Shown: positions 1-8,591 of the stretch, piece after piece
Position numbering within the stretch: position 1 is the stretch's first letter
Layout: each line of letters starts with the position of its first letter
Assembly: GCA_964370405.1 (NCBI GenBank)
Contig: CAYJJB010000028.1
Coordinates: 1-24,353 of the forward strand
Direction: 5' to 3'
Origin: SIG603 sp964370405
GTDB lineage: Bacteria > Bacillota > Clostridia > Oscillospirales > Acutalibacteraceae
Length of the DNA: 24,353 nt
Notes under the pieces: model-generated
What the model saw: only the letters and a program-made list of their open reading frames with translations
Database searches by the model: none
Told to the model about the DNA's origin: nothing
Made by a program: the position numbers and the translations under genes

Positions 1-528
1 GTCTGCACCCGCAACATCAGCAAAAGTTGTTCTTCTTTTTTCATCTTCAATTTGCTTAATCTTAGCTTTGCCAAAATTCATTTGTCCGCCGGCACCGCCA
101 CCTGACATTCGCTTAAACATAAAGACCCATAAAACTATAAGTCCACCTAAGATTATAAGTGTTGGTAAAAGACTGATAAACCAGTTAGCCTCTGCTGGTC
201 TTATGACGTCTTGTACCATCTTATTATCAGGATTTTCCTCATTATAAGCGCTTATGTCATCTGCAACATCGTCATAAAACAGTGCAATATTTGGAACTGT
301 ATATCTAATTCCAACTTCTTCATCTTTAATTATTACAAGCATTTCGCCTGTTCCAAGATCTAACTGATATTCCTCTACTTGATTAGTTTCAAAATAATTT
401 AGTATATCAGAATATTTAGGCTGTTCTGTCTGTACTGTGTTATTAAACATAAAAAAGATTATAAAAAACAGTACAATAGGTATACCTAAATAGATAGCTA
501 AATTTTTGAGAACTTTTTTGTTATCCAA
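1..528 (-). CDS. ftsH: ATP-dependent zinc metalloprotease FtsH, N-terminal part (cut by window edge)
   Basis: This is the first 176 codons of FtsH, the membrane-anchored AAA+ zinc protease that degrades damaged or unassembled membrane proteins and some regulators. The visible part has the family's amino end: a short cytoplasmic start, a first membrane segment at about residues 8-28, an extracytoplasmic domain of about 85 residues, a second membrane segment at about 116-138, a Gly-rich linker (MSGGGAGG) and the entry to the AAA module (RRTTFADVAGAD). The Walker, SRH and HExxH parts lie beyond position 1. I chose the TTG at 526-528: a GGAGGAA site sits 5 nt upstream and the next residues (MDNKKVLKNL) lead straight into the membrane segment. 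It is last in the rnj-to-ftsH run, 26 nt after hpt. The tilS-hpt-ftsH order is classical for Bacillota. The truncation is only the window edge. Confidence 0.95.
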   Translation of the reverse strand, partial: MDNKKVLKNLAIYLGIPIVLFFIIFFMFNNTVQTEQPKYSDILNYFETNQVEEYQLDLGTGEMLVIIKDEEVGIRYTVPNIALFYDDVADDISAYNEENPDNKMVQDVIRPAEANWFISLLPTLIILGGLIVLWVFMFKRMSGGGAGGQMNFGKAKIKQIEDEKRRTTFADVAGAD

Positions 529-554
529 AATAGTTTCCTCCAAGTTTATAATTT

Positions 555-1106
555 TTAATTTGTATATATTTCTGGTTTTAAAACGCCGACAAATGGTAAA
601 TTTCTATACTTTTCATCATAGTCTAAACCATATCCAACTATAAATGCATCTGGGATATTTGTACCAACATATTTTGCAAAGACGTCTACCTCACGCCTTT
701 CTGGCTTGTCAAACAATGTGCAAATTTCTATACTTTTTGGGTTTCTGCTTTTTAAAATTTTCATTAGACTGTGAAGCGTTTTTCCACTATCAAGTATATC
801 TTCCACCACTAAAATATCATAACCCTCAAGTGGTATATCTAAATCTTTAATAATTTTAACGCTACCACTTGACTTTGTGCCAGAGCCGTAACTTGATACA
901 GACATAAAGTCTATTCTAAGCGGCAAATTGATTTGTCGCATCAAATCAGCCATAAAGGCGATTGAGCCTTTTAACACGCTCACTAATAGTAAATTTTTTC
1001 CTTGATAATCAGCTGTAATTTCACTGCCTAGTCTATTTACCATATCGGTTATAAACTCTTCGCTGTAAAGAATTTCTTCCATATCATTTATTGCTTCAAA
1101 CTTCAT
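555..1106 (-). CDS. hpt: Hypoxanthine phosphoribosyltransferase
   Basis: This cytoplasmic purine salvage enzyme transfers phosphoribose from PRPP to hypoxanthine (often also guanine), giving IMP or GMP. With the start used here it is 183 residues, normal for the family. The PRPP-binding motif is at residues 100-110 (VVEDILDSGKT). The family's SYGSGTKSSG flexible loop is at 72-81, and the C-terminal VGYGLDYDEKYRNLP segment that contacts the base is present. The frame stays open to 1154, but I chose the ATG at 1104-1106 because GAGGGA lies about 5 nt upstream and the protein then begins like its relatives. The start overlaps the 3' end of tilS by 11 nt, which suggests translational coupling. 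In Bacillus subtilis the TilS and Hpt products also act together in controlling ftsH; whether that holds here is inference. Confidence 0.95.
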   Translation of the reverse strand: MKFEAINDMEEILYSEEFITDMVNRLGSEITADYQGKNLLLVSVLKGSIAFMADLMRQINLPLRIDFMSVSSYGSGTKSSGSVKIIKDLDIPLEGYDILVVEDILDSGKTLHSLMKILKSRNPKSIEICTLFDKPERREVDVFAKYVGTNIPDAFIVGYGLDYDEKYRNLPFVGVLKPEIYTN

Positions 1107-2409
1107 AATTTCCCTCATCCATTTTAATATTAATATAAGTTTTAGTATTTGCATCTACTAAATATTTTTCACTTATCCCAATTTTTTCAACAAAAACAAT
1201 GTCATTTCCATCTCTCAAAATTAACAAATCATCTCGCAAACTTGTCGGAATATTGTGTTTTGCAAACAAGTTTTTTAACCTTTGAGGGGTTTTATTTCCA
1301 AAAACACAAAACTTGTCACCTTTTTTTCTTTTTGTAGCACTAAAACCGATTTTTATTTTATCATAATCTACCGCATTATTAAATAACAAATTGTTAATTT
1401 TTGCAGTATTATCTAAAGTTTTTTTCTCGCAAACAAGTATTTTATCCATAAATTCATATTTTTTATTAAATTCAATATCAAACTCTTTAAAAACACTATC
1501 ATCTTGCTGCTTCTTTACAGTCAAAACATTCCTATTAATTTCAGCCTTTATATTATCAGGTAAATTTACTGCTCCACCAGTTAAAATCTTACTTTCAAGC
1601 TCAGTTATATGTTTTTCTTCATATTTAACATTTAATTTAAGAAAGTAAATTGACAAAATGTTTTTATTAAAAGCACTAGATTTTACTTTTAACGCTTCTA
1701 CTAAAAGTCCAGCTTTATGCAAATTGCTTTTTATATAGTCGTCTGCAAGCTCTACTAAAACATCAAAATTTTCTGATAAAATTTTTGATGTTTTATTGAT
1801 ATTCTCAAGTGCCTTGCTGTTAATTTCATTAAGGCTAAAAAGCACATCATTTCTTATCTTATTTCTTGAATATTTATTATCAAAATTTGTGTCATCTGTA
1901 ACAAAATCTAAACCATTCTCTCTTGCGTAACTTTCTATTTCTTTACGACTCATATGGAGTATAGGTCTTATAATATTGTCACGCTTAATAGGTATGCCAC
2001 ACAGCCCCTTTGCCCCGCTACCTCTAATAAGGTTTAAAAGAACCGTTTCGGCATTATCGTTTGCATTATGTGCGGTTGCAATTACATCGTTTTGTTCAAC
2101 AAGTGAATTGAAAAATTCATACCGTACTTTTCTGCCGCACTCTTCCTCACCAATTTTATACTCTTTACAAAGAGCTTTAATATCAACTCGTTTAACTTTA
2201 ATTTTAACATCTAATTTTTCACAAAAATCAATAACAAACTTTTCATCTCTTAAAGCAAAGTCGCCTCTAAGTCCATGATTTACATGGGCGCAAATTAGCT
2301 TATCTTTACCAAATTTTTTATATAAAATATGTGTTAGCACCACAGAATCTGCTCCGCCTGACAGAGCGACTACTATCTTGTTTACATCACTGAACATACT
2401 ATCATTCAT
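1096..2409 (-). CDS. tilS: tRNA(Ile)-lysidine synthase
   Basis: TilS uses ATP and lysine to convert C34 of the CAU-anticodon tRNA-Ile to lysidine, so that the tRNA decodes AUA and is charged with Ile. It is essential in most bacteria. The 437-residue product has the N-type ATP pyrophosphatase P-loop SGGADS at 17-22, then HVNHGLRG, the TAHNANDNAETVL segment and the DDTNFDNKYSRNKIRND segment of the catalytic domain. A C-terminal substrate-binding domain follows. Its length fits two-domain TilS proteins. The ATG at 2407-2409 overlaps the dnaB stop by 8 nt; an internal Met at codon 5 is a possible alternative start. Its 3' end overlaps hpt. AUA codons are common in this AT-rich window, so high demand for the enzyme is plausible. 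Confidence 0.95.
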   Translation of the reverse strand: MNDSMFSDVNKIVVALSGGADSVVLTHILYKKFGKDKLICAHVNHGLRGDFALRDEKFVIDFCEKLDVKIKVKRVDIKALCKEYKIGEEECGRKVRYEFFNSLVEQNDVIATAHNANDNAETVLLNLIRGSGAKGLCGIPIKRDNIIRPILHMSRKEIESYARENGLDFVTDDTNFDNKYSRNKIRNDVLFSLNEINSKALENINKTSKILSENFDVLVELADDYIKSNLHKAGLLVEALKVKSSAFNKNILSIYFLKLNVKYEEKHITELESKILTGGAVNLPDNIKAEINRNVLTVKKQQDDSVFKEFDIEFNKKYEFMDKILVCEKKTLDNTAKINNLLFNNAVDYDKIKIGFSATKRKKGDKFCVFGNKTPQRLKNLFAKHNIPTSLRDDLLILRDGNDIVFVEKIGISEKYLVDANTKTYINIKMDEGNYEV

Positions 2410-3772
2410 GTCTTATAAACTCCGGAGAAGTAAATCTCATAAATTCACCTTGCCAGTGCAGCTGAACATTTTTAGATTCACCATGTCTATTTTTTGCAAT
2501 TATGCACTCGCCCCTATTCATATCCTGCTCAATTTCGCCTTCGGCACTGCCATAATAAGCATCTCTATACAAAAACAAAACTATATCGGCATCCTGCTCA
2601 ATTGAACCTGAGTCCCTAAGGTCTGATAGCACAGGCCTATGGTCAGTTCTTTTTTCACTGGTACGTGCAAGCTGTGAAAGCGTTATAACAGGCACCATGA
2701 GTTCTTTTGCCATAATTTTCAGGTTTCTAGTAATTTCAGAAATTTCTTGTACCCTGTTATCAATTTTCTTAGCACTTGACATAAGTTGCAAATAGTCAAT
2801 AATTATAAGATCAACATCTTTAAGCCTTCTTACTTTCGCTTTCATTTCAGGCACAGTAATACCAGGTGTATCATCAAAATACATCTCTGCCTTTGATAAT
2901 ATATCTCCACCCTCAATAAGCCTTGTCCATTCCTCTTCACTAAGGTCACCTGTTCTAAGTTTTGTACCACTTACAAGCGCCTCGGTAGATAGTGTTCTTG
3001 CTGCAAGCTGTTCTCTTGCCATTTCAAGAGAGAAAAATGCTACCCTTTTACCGCAAACAATTGAGGCATGTCTTGCAATGTTAAGTGCGAAACTGGGTTT
3101 TCCCATACCTGGTCTTGCCGCAAGTATTATAAGGTCAGAGCGGTTAAGTCCCGTGATGGTAGCATCAAGCTCGTGTATACCCGTAGGTATTCCTTTAAAT
3201 TTATCCGCATCAGGAGAATTAAGCATATCAAGTCTTTCAAAAGTTTGAAGCAGTGCTTCGTTAATTCTTATAAGACCCTCAACACTTTTACCTTGCCTTA
3301 TATCAAAAATTCTTTGCTCAGCAGAGTCAAGTAAATTTGTGGTTGTTCCAGAGTTTTCGCCTGCATCATCAAGTATTCCTCTGGCAGCAAGTATAAGTCT
3401 TCTTAAATCATATTTATCTTTAACTATAGCCGCATACTGAGCCACGTTTGAAATAGATGGCACAAGCTGTGCTAACTGAGTCATATAAATTCTGCCCTCG
3501 GCATTATTAAAGCTTGAATTTGAACGCAAGTAATCTGACACTGTGACTAAATCCACCGCTTTACCTGCGGTGAACATGTCAAGCATCGCCGAATATATAT
3601 CTTTATTTAAGACTTGATGAAAATACTCTGCTCTTGGAAGTATTTCCGCCACAGTATTTAAGCAGTCGGGCTCTAAAAGTATTGCCCCTAAAACAGACTG
3701 CTCTGCCTCTGCACTAAACGGAAGCACCACACCTGATACAGATGCGCTACTAAATTCACTGCTATAATCCAC
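2402..3772 (-). CDS. dnaB: Replicative DNA helicase DnaB (DnaC in Bacillus), with altered Walker A
   Basis: This is the hexameric 5'-3' helicase that unwinds DNA ahead of the replisome. The 456-residue protein has the N-terminal DnaB domain (about 18-125; AEAEQSVLGAILL), a linker and the RecA-like C-terminal domain from about 195. Walker B is LIIIDYLQLM, and the C-terminal motif SIEQDADIVLFLYRD carries the finger region. The Walker A motif reads ARPGMGKPSFALNIA (219-233): the invariant Thr/Ser after the catalytic Lys225 is Pro226, codon CCC at 3095-3097. One base change would restore ACC (Thr). Either this is a sequencing or assembly error or the ATPase is unusual. The start is GTG at 3770-3772, with an AAGGTG site inside the rplI 3' end and a 4-nt gap. 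The frame is otherwise intact, which argues against a pseudogene. Confidence 0.95.
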   Translation of the reverse strand: MDYSSEFSSASVSGVVLPFSAEAEQSVLGAILLEPDCLNTVAEILPRAEYFHQVLNKDIYSAMLDMFTAGKAVDLVTVSDYLRSNSSFNNAEGRIYMTQLAQLVPSISNVAQYAAIVKDKYDLRRLILAARGILDDAGENSGTTTNLLDSAEQRIFDIRQGKSVEGLIRINEALLQTFERLDMLNSPDADKFKGIPTGIHELDATITGLNRSDLIILAARPGMGKPSFALNIARHASIVCGKRVAFFSLEMAREQLAARTLSTEALVSGTKLRTGDLSEEEWTRLIEGGDILSKAEMYFDDTPGITVPEMKAKVRRLKDVDLIIIDYLQLMSSAKKIDNRVQEISEITRNLKIMAKELMVPVITLSQLARTSEKRTDHRPVLSDLRDSGSIEQDADIVLFLYRDAYYGSAEGEIEQDMNRGECIIAKNRHGESKNVQLHWQGEFMRFTSPEFIRHE

Positions 3773-3776
3773 TTTA

Positions 3777-4226
3777 TTACACCTTTTCTGAAACCATTAC
3801 AGATATTTTTGCTGTAATGCCTGTATATAATTTAATTTCTGCCTCATATGTTCCAAAAGTTTTTATGTCCATAGCTAGGCTTATTTTTCTTTTGTCTATA
3901 TCCATAGAAAGTTGTTTCTTTATTTCCTCGGCAATCTCTTTTGATGTTACAGAGCCAAATAATTTGCCAGCTTTTCCAGCTTTTGCAAAAATTTTAATTA
4001 TCTTACCTTCTAAAGTTTTTGCAGCTGCATTTGCGCTGTCTAATTCAGTTTTTTTCTTAAAAGCTTTTGACTGTTCTGCATTTTTAAATTCATTCATTGC
4101 CTGAGCATTTGCCTCTTGGGCTAGTTTTTTAGGAAACAAAAAGTTTCTTGCATAACCATCAGAAGCGTTTACAAGCTCTCCTTTTTTTCCAAGTGATTTT
4201 ACATCTTGTAACAAAATAACTTTCAT
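3777..4226 (-). CDS. rplI: 50S ribosomal protein L9
   Basis: L9 is a large-subunit protein that binds 23S rRNA at the base of the L1 stalk and helps maintain reading frame. The product is 149 residues, the standard length. It opens with the highly conserved MKVILLQDVKSLGKKGELV and the GYARNFLFPKKLA segment of the N-terminal RNA-binding domain. A Lys/Ala-rich connecting helix follows (about 45-75), and then a C-terminal domain with the GKLFGSVTSKEIAEEI signature. The ATG at 4224-4226 follows a clear AAGGAGAA site. It sits 23 nt after gdpP and 4 nt before dnaB, the gdpP-rplI-dnaB arrangement common to Bacillota. Confidence 0.97.
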   Translation of the reverse strand: MKVILLQDVKSLGKKGELVNASDGYARNFLFPKKLAQEANAQAMNEFKNAEQSKAFKKKTELDSANAAAKTLEGKIIKIFAKAGKAGKLFGSVTSKEIAEEIKKQLSMDIDKRKISLAMDIKTFGTYEAEIKLYTGITAKISVMVSEKV

Positions 4227-4249
4227 TTATTTTCTCCTTAATTAATCTT

Positions 4250-6211
4250 TTATTTTATAGAATTTGTTTTTTCTTCAAGTATATCAATAAGCTGTTTGCG
4301 CACTTCAAACATATCGCCGCCTTTTACCTGTGCGCCAGCCATTGTCAAGTGTCCGCCACCACCAAAGTGCTCAAGTACAACTTGAACATTTACATCTCCA
4401 AGGCTTCTACCCGAAATATTTATAGCTCCATTTGCATCAAATAATACAAAAGATGCTTTTATTCCGCTAATGGACAACAGCTCATCTGCAACTTGTGCCG
4501 CTGCAACTCTGGTATTTTGTGTAAATTCTTCTGCACAAGACACCGCATACATGTCGATAATCTGTGCATTAGCAACAAGTTGTGCTTTTTCTTTATATGT
4601 TGAAAACGAATTTGCAAAAAGCTTTTTAACCTTAACCGTGTCTGCACCTCTGCGTCTCAAAAACGCAGATGCTTCAAAGGTTCTCACACTAGTTTTAAGC
4701 ACAAAATTTTTCGTATCAAGCATAATACCTGCAAGTAAAGACTGTGCTTCAACTGCTGAAATAGAAGTTGAGTTCATATACTGAATTAATTCAGCCACCA
4801 TTTCTGATGCAGAACTTGCATATGGTTCATGATAAAAAATTACAGAATTTTTTATATGAGTGACCATCATTCTGTGGTGGTCAATAACAACAACCGCACC
4901 TGCTAATTTTAAAAGCTCTTCGCTTTCAACAAACGAATATGAATGTGTGTCTGTTATAACTAGCAAAGTTTTAGGTGTAATATGCTGTATTGCTTCTTGA
5001 GGCGATATAAATATATTTTCCTCAGGATATGCAGTGGATACAGCATTTATTATAGGACCTGCAAGGCTTTGGCTTTTGTTTATTACAATGCAAGCTGGCT
5101 TTTCAAGACCTCTTTTTGCAGCCGCCCAAATTCCAACACAAGAACCAACACTATCAAGGTCAGAGTTTTTGTGACCCATAACAAAGACCTTATCGCTTGC
5201 TTTAATATGCTCTGAAAGTGAGCTTGCAATAACCCTAGTCCTTACCTTATCTCTTTTTTCAAAACCTTTTGAGAGTCCACCGAAAAATTCGTACTGATTA
5301 TTTTTTTGCATAATTGCAACTTGGTCGCCACCTCTGCCTAAAGCCATATCAAGTGCTTGTCTTGCAAAGTTTTCGCTTTCAACTGCAGTTGATGAGTTTG
5401 AACCCATACCTATTGAAATTGTGGCACTCATATCATTTGTGCCTTTAATTTTTCTTACACTGTCTAAAACTTCAAAACGCCTCTCCTTGGCTTTTGACAC
5501 ATGGAATTCATCTGTGAGCATCAAATATCTTCCACCTGAAAGCTTTCGCATGAATCCACCCATGTTATCCCGTGCCCAGTCCCTAATTACACCCTCAACT
5601 TCAGAGGTAATTCTTGACTCCTCACCACCAGAGGCATCTCTTAATAGCTCTTCCTTGTTATCAAAACAAATAATTGCAACAACAGCTTTTTTCTCTATAA
5701 ACTCTTTGTGAATATTTTTAAAATACGTATCATCAACAAAGTATAAAACATAACTATCTTTTGATTTTATACAATAAACTGTAAATTGTTTGTCATTAAA
5801 TGAAACATTAACAGACTTTTCTCCTGCAACTTGCCAGAGTGTTTTGGGGTATAGATACTTTTGTATGTTATCTCCCCTTACTTGACTTTTACTTGCCACA
5901 TTTTCTAAAAATGAACTATTTGCCCATATTACATCTGCATTTTCAGAGCACACCACAATAGGGAGCGCCAATTCATTTAAATGATACTCACTTTCTATCG
6001 TAAGAACCTTACTTGCCGCCTTAATAGTTGAGTTAATATGAGATTTAAACTGCAGTTTTAACGTTAAAAAAGATAGAGAAAAAAGAAGTGTAATTGTAAG
6101 TTCGATAGCAAACCAAATTGTACTATAATTATAACTTACTGCTGTCATGAATATCATGATAAGCAAGGCTATTATCATATAAGGCGATGCCACCCAAATT
6201 TTATTTTTCAC
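4250..6211 (-). CDS. gdpP: Cyclic-di-AMP phosphodiesterase GdpP (YybT family, DHH/DHHA1)
   Basis: GdpP hydrolyses the second messenger c-di-AMP to pApA and so influences cell-wall homeostasis, potassium balance and beta-lactam tolerance. The 653-residue protein shows the full family layout. Two membrane segments lie at about 9-29 and 32-52. A PAS-like sensor domain (about 75-160) and a degenerate GGDEF domain (about 170-305) follow, and then the DHH/DHHA1 phosphodiesterase. Metal-binding residues are in place: H347, D351 and D353 (GHKNSDLDS), D421 (TDTH), D444-H445-H446 (IDHH) and D499 (MLDTKNF). The DHHA1 GGGGH motif is at 617-621. The GGDEF signature is replaced by KLSGGRY, as usual for this family, so diguanylate cyclase activity is not expected. 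The start is GTG at 6209-6211, 8 nt after GGGGG. It lies 25 nt downstream of rnj. Confidence 0.96.
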   Translation of the reverse strand: MKNKIWVASPYMIIALLIMIFMTAVSYNYSTIWFAIELTITLLFSLSFLTLKLQFKSHINSTIKAASKVLTIESEYHLNELALPIVVCSENADVIWANSSFLENVASKSQVRGDNIQKYLYPKTLWQVAGEKSVNVSFNDKQFTVYCIKSKDSYVLYFVDDTYFKNIHKEFIEKKAVVAIICFDNKEELLRDASGGEESRITSEVEGVIRDWARDNMGGFMRKLSGGRYLMLTDEFHVSKAKERRFEVLDSVRKIKGTNDMSATISIGMGSNSSTAVESENFARQALDMALGRGGDQVAIMQKNNQYEFFGGLSKGFEKRDKVRTRVIASSLSEHIKASDKVFVMGHKNSDLDSVGSCVGIWAAAKRGLEKPACIVINKSQSLAGPIINAVSTAYPEENIFISPQEAIQHITPKTLLVITDTHSYSFVESEELLKLAGAVVVIDHHRMMVTHIKNSVIFYHEPYASSASEMVAELIQYMNSTSISAVEAQSLLAGIMLDTKNFVLKTSVRTFEASAFLRRRGADTVKVKKLFANSFSTYKEKAQLVANAQIIDMYAVSCAEEFTQNTRVAAAQVADELLSISGIKASFVLFDANGAINISGRSLGDVNVQVVLEHFGGGGHLTMAGAQVKGGDMFEVRKQLIDILEEKTNSIK

Positions 6212-6236
6212 TCTCTTTTCCCCCTTTAAATTTAAT

Positions 6237-8228
6237 TTACACTTCCATGATTATCGGTAAAATCATTGGTCTGCGTCTTGTTTTTTCATACAAGAATTTT
6301 GATAAAGAGTCTTTTACTCTCATTTTAATTGTATTCCACTCTTTAGCGCCCTCTGTAATACAATCATCAATCGCTGTATAAGCAAGTTTTTTTACAGTAT
6401 CCATAAGAGCTTCCGACTCTCTGACATACACAAAGCCTCTTGATACTATATCAGGACCTGACATTATATATCTATCTGTACTATTTATTGCACATACAAC
6501 AATTATAAGGCCATCTTCACCTAAATGTTTTCTGTCCCTTAAAACTATACTTCCAACATCGCCAACGCCTATTCCATCAACCATGACGCTTCCAGCTACT
6601 ACATCATCAAGCACTTTTATACTATTAGCATTTAGTTCTATCGCTTTACCAATATCGCCTATAAATATATTTTCGCTTGGCATACCCATGCTCATTGCAA
6701 GTTTTTTGTGTTTTATTAGGTGTTTTTGCTCACCATGAACTGGTATAAAATATTTTGGTTTTGTAAGAGCGTGCATCATTTTAAGCTCTTCTTGGCATGC
6801 GTGACCAGACACGTGCACTTCATACATAGACTCATACACAACATCACAACCACGTTTTAAAAGTTCATCAACAACTGTACCCACCATTTTTTCATTGCCG
6901 GGTATTGGTCTTGCAGATATAATTATAAAATCTTCAGAACCTACTTCAACTTGCCTATGCTCTGCAAATGCCATTCTTGAAAGCGCCGCCATAGTTTCAC
7001 CTTGGCTACCTGTTGTAATAAGAACAATTTCACTTTTGGAATATCTATTTACCGTAGATAAGTCTATGAGTAAGCCTTCAGGAATATTCAAATATCCAAG
7101 CTCTGAGGCTATAGACATTACATTTAGCATACTTCTACCTGAAAGTGCTACTTTTCTTTTGTGTTTTATTGCACAGTTAATTATTTGTTGCACACGGCTA
7201 ATGTTTGATGCAAATGTTGCAACAATTATCCTTTTTTCCTCAGCCCTTGAAAATAAAACTTCCAAAGTTTCTTTAACTTTTTGTTCAGTTTGAGTATATC
7301 CCGCTCTTTCAACATTTGTAGAGTCAGCCATTAAAGCTAACACTCCGCTTTTTCCAAGCTCTGCAAATCTGGCAATATCTATCATTTCTCCATCAGTCGG
7401 TGTAAAGTCCACTTTAAAGTCACCTGTGTGAACAATTACGCCTGCAGGAGTGTGTATTGCAAGTGCCACCGCTGCCATTATTGAGTGATTTACATGAATA
7501 AACTCAACATTGAAGCAACCAAATTTTTGACTCATGCCTGCACTAATTGTATTAAGTTTTGCACTTGATGCTAAGTTATGCTCTTTAAGTTTAACTTGCA
7601 AAAGTCCCATTGCAAGTGCTGTACCATAAATTGGCACATTTATTTTCTTTAATAAATATGGTATTGAACCAATATGATCCTCATGTCCATGAGTAATTAT
7701 TACTGCTTTAATTTTATCCCTGTTCTTCTCAACAAAAGTAAAATCTGGTATAACTAAGTCTATACCAAGCATATCATCATCAGGAAAAGCAAGCCCACAG
7801 TCAACTATAATCATTTCATTTTGGCATTCAAACACGGTGAAGTTTTTGCCAATTTCGTTTAAACCACCTAAAAAGTAAACTTTTACAGATGAACCTGATT
7901 TTTTTCCTTTATTTGAATATTGATTGTTTTTTCTCTTATTATTGTTATTATTAGTTCTCTTTTGAGCAGTTTTTTCACTATCTTCACTTTTATTTGCAAT
8001 AGTTTTTTCGATTTTCTTTTTTGGTTTTTGCTCTTTAACGAGTTTTGGCACCGAAATCTTTGTGTACTGAGTTAAATTCTCTTTTACTACATTTTTATTT
8101 GGTGTGGTTTTTTTTGTGCCTTTTGGAGCCTTCTTCTCTGTTTCAGAAAATTTATTTAAAAATTGATCCTGTTGTTTTTCTTTTGTGTCTGCTAATTTTT
8201 TTATACCGTGTACTTTTTTATCTGGCAT
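6237..8228 (-). CDS. rnj: Ribonuclease J with a long Lys/Asn-rich N-terminal extension
   Basis: RNase J is a metallo-beta-lactamase/beta-CASP ribonuclease with 5'-exo and endonuclease activity, used in Bacillota for mRNA turnover and rRNA maturation. The conserved enzyme begins near residue 115 (VKVYFLGGLNEIGKN). The zinc-binding motif HGHEDH is at 180-185, and HTGDFKVD, the beta-CASP region and the C-terminal domain follow. The total is 663 residues, about 110 more than the typical 555. The excess is a low-complexity basic head (residues 1-114) that includes a five-Asn run and many Lys. The ATG at 8226-8228 is the first in frame and has a modest GAAAGG/TTAGG site upstream. Starts inside the head cannot be excluded, but the head lies in the open frame without stops. 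It is the first gene of the leftward operon, downstream of the 8400-8428 promoter. Confidence 0.94.
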   Translation of the reverse strand: MPDKKVHGIKKLADTKEKQQDQFLNKFSETEKKAPKGTKKTTPNKNVVKENLTQYTKISVPKLVKEQKPKKKIEKTIANKSEDSEKTAQKRTNNNNNKRKNNQYSNKGKKSGSSVKVYFLGGLNEIGKNFTVFECQNEMIIVDCGLAFPDDDMLGIDLVIPDFTFVEKNRDKIKAVIITHGHEDHIGSIPYLLKKINVPIYGTALAMGLLQVKLKEHNLASSAKLNTISAGMSQKFGCFNVEFIHVNHSIMAAVALAIHTPAGVIVHTGDFKVDFTPTDGEMIDIARFAELGKSGVLALMADSTNVERAGYTQTEQKVKETLEVLFSRAEEKRIIVATFASNISRVQQIINCAIKHKRKVALSGRSMLNVMSIASELGYLNIPEGLLIDLSTVNRYSKSEIVLITTGSQGETMAALSRMAFAEHRQVEVGSEDFIIISARPIPGNEKMVGTVVDELLKRGCDVVYESMYEVHVSGHACQEELKMMHALTKPKYFIPVHGEQKHLIKHKKLAMSMGMPSENIFIGDIGKAIELNANSIKVLDDVVAGSVMVDGIGVGDVGSIVLRDRKHLGEDGLIIVVCAINSTDRYIMSGPDIVSRGFVYVRESEALMDTVKKLAYTAIDDCITEGAKEWNTIKMRVKDSLSKFLYEKTRRRPMILPIIMEV

Positions 8229-8399
8229 TAAATTACCTAACCTTTCTTCTACTTAATTGTTTTCTTTTTGATAATCCGAATCACATTTGATACTCTTACT
8301 ATTCCCGTTTAATTATATATAATGAAAATAAAAACCAATATAGCACCGAAACTATACTATAAAACTAAAAAATTAATCCGAACAATTTATATATACTAT

Positions 8400-8428
8400 A
8401 TTTTACATTTATTACCGAATAAAGTCAA
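8400..8428 (-). promoter_or_regulatory. Sigma-A type promoter for the rnj-to-ftsH operon
   Basis: On the minus strand a -35 TTGACT (8423-8428) is followed, after exactly 17 nt, by a -10 TAAAAT (8400-8405). This predicts transcription starting near 8393 and a leader of about 165 nt before rnj. It is the best match upstream of rnj. The operon role is inferred from tight downstream gene spacing and the absence of visible terminators until the window edge. Confidence 0.7.
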
Positions 8429-8509
8429 GTAAAACACCTTTTTTTAAGGTAATGATTAATTTTATACGAGTAAGTAAAAGATAAAATTATACTTTTTTTC
8501 ATTTTCTTC

Positions 8510-8538
8510 TTGCAAAGTATACCATTTTAGTGTATATT
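8510..8538 (+). promoter_or_regulatory. Candidate sigma-A promoter for iscS-iscU
   Basis: TTGCAA (8510-8515) and TATATT (8533-8538) are separated by 17 nt, and transcription would start near 8545. A 6-bp inverted repeat, TAGAGA (8543-8548) and TCTCTA (8562-8567) with a 13-nt spacer, begins right at the predicted start. It could be an operator; no regulator gene is adjacent. The -35 is imperfect. Confidence 0.55.
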
Positions 8539-8591
8539 TAGATAGAGATACGAAATAATACTCTCTAAAGCACAGGAAAGGATACTCCAAA

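Larger units (their letters stand above)
8229..8591. other. Divergent intergenic region between rnj and iscS
   Basis: These 363 nt are very AT-rich and contain no convincing ORF or RNA gene. They hold the leftward rnj promoter (8400-8428) and the rightward iscS candidate promoter (8510-8538). Between the two lies a small palindrome, ACCTT-TTTTT-AAGGT (8436-8450), 7 nt upstream of the rnj -35. The rnj leader (about 8229-8393) shows no structure I can name. Confidence 0.7.

Noticed and set aside
5150..5710. Active diguanylate cyclase in GdpP
   Set aside because: The GGDEF signature is replaced by KLSGGRY and the catalytic part is the intact DHH/DHHA1 domain.
6895..7293. A 132-codon open frame on the plus strand inside rnj
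   Set aside because: It is antisense to a highly conserved RNase J region and its translation shows no family features; the codon structure follows the minus-strand gene.
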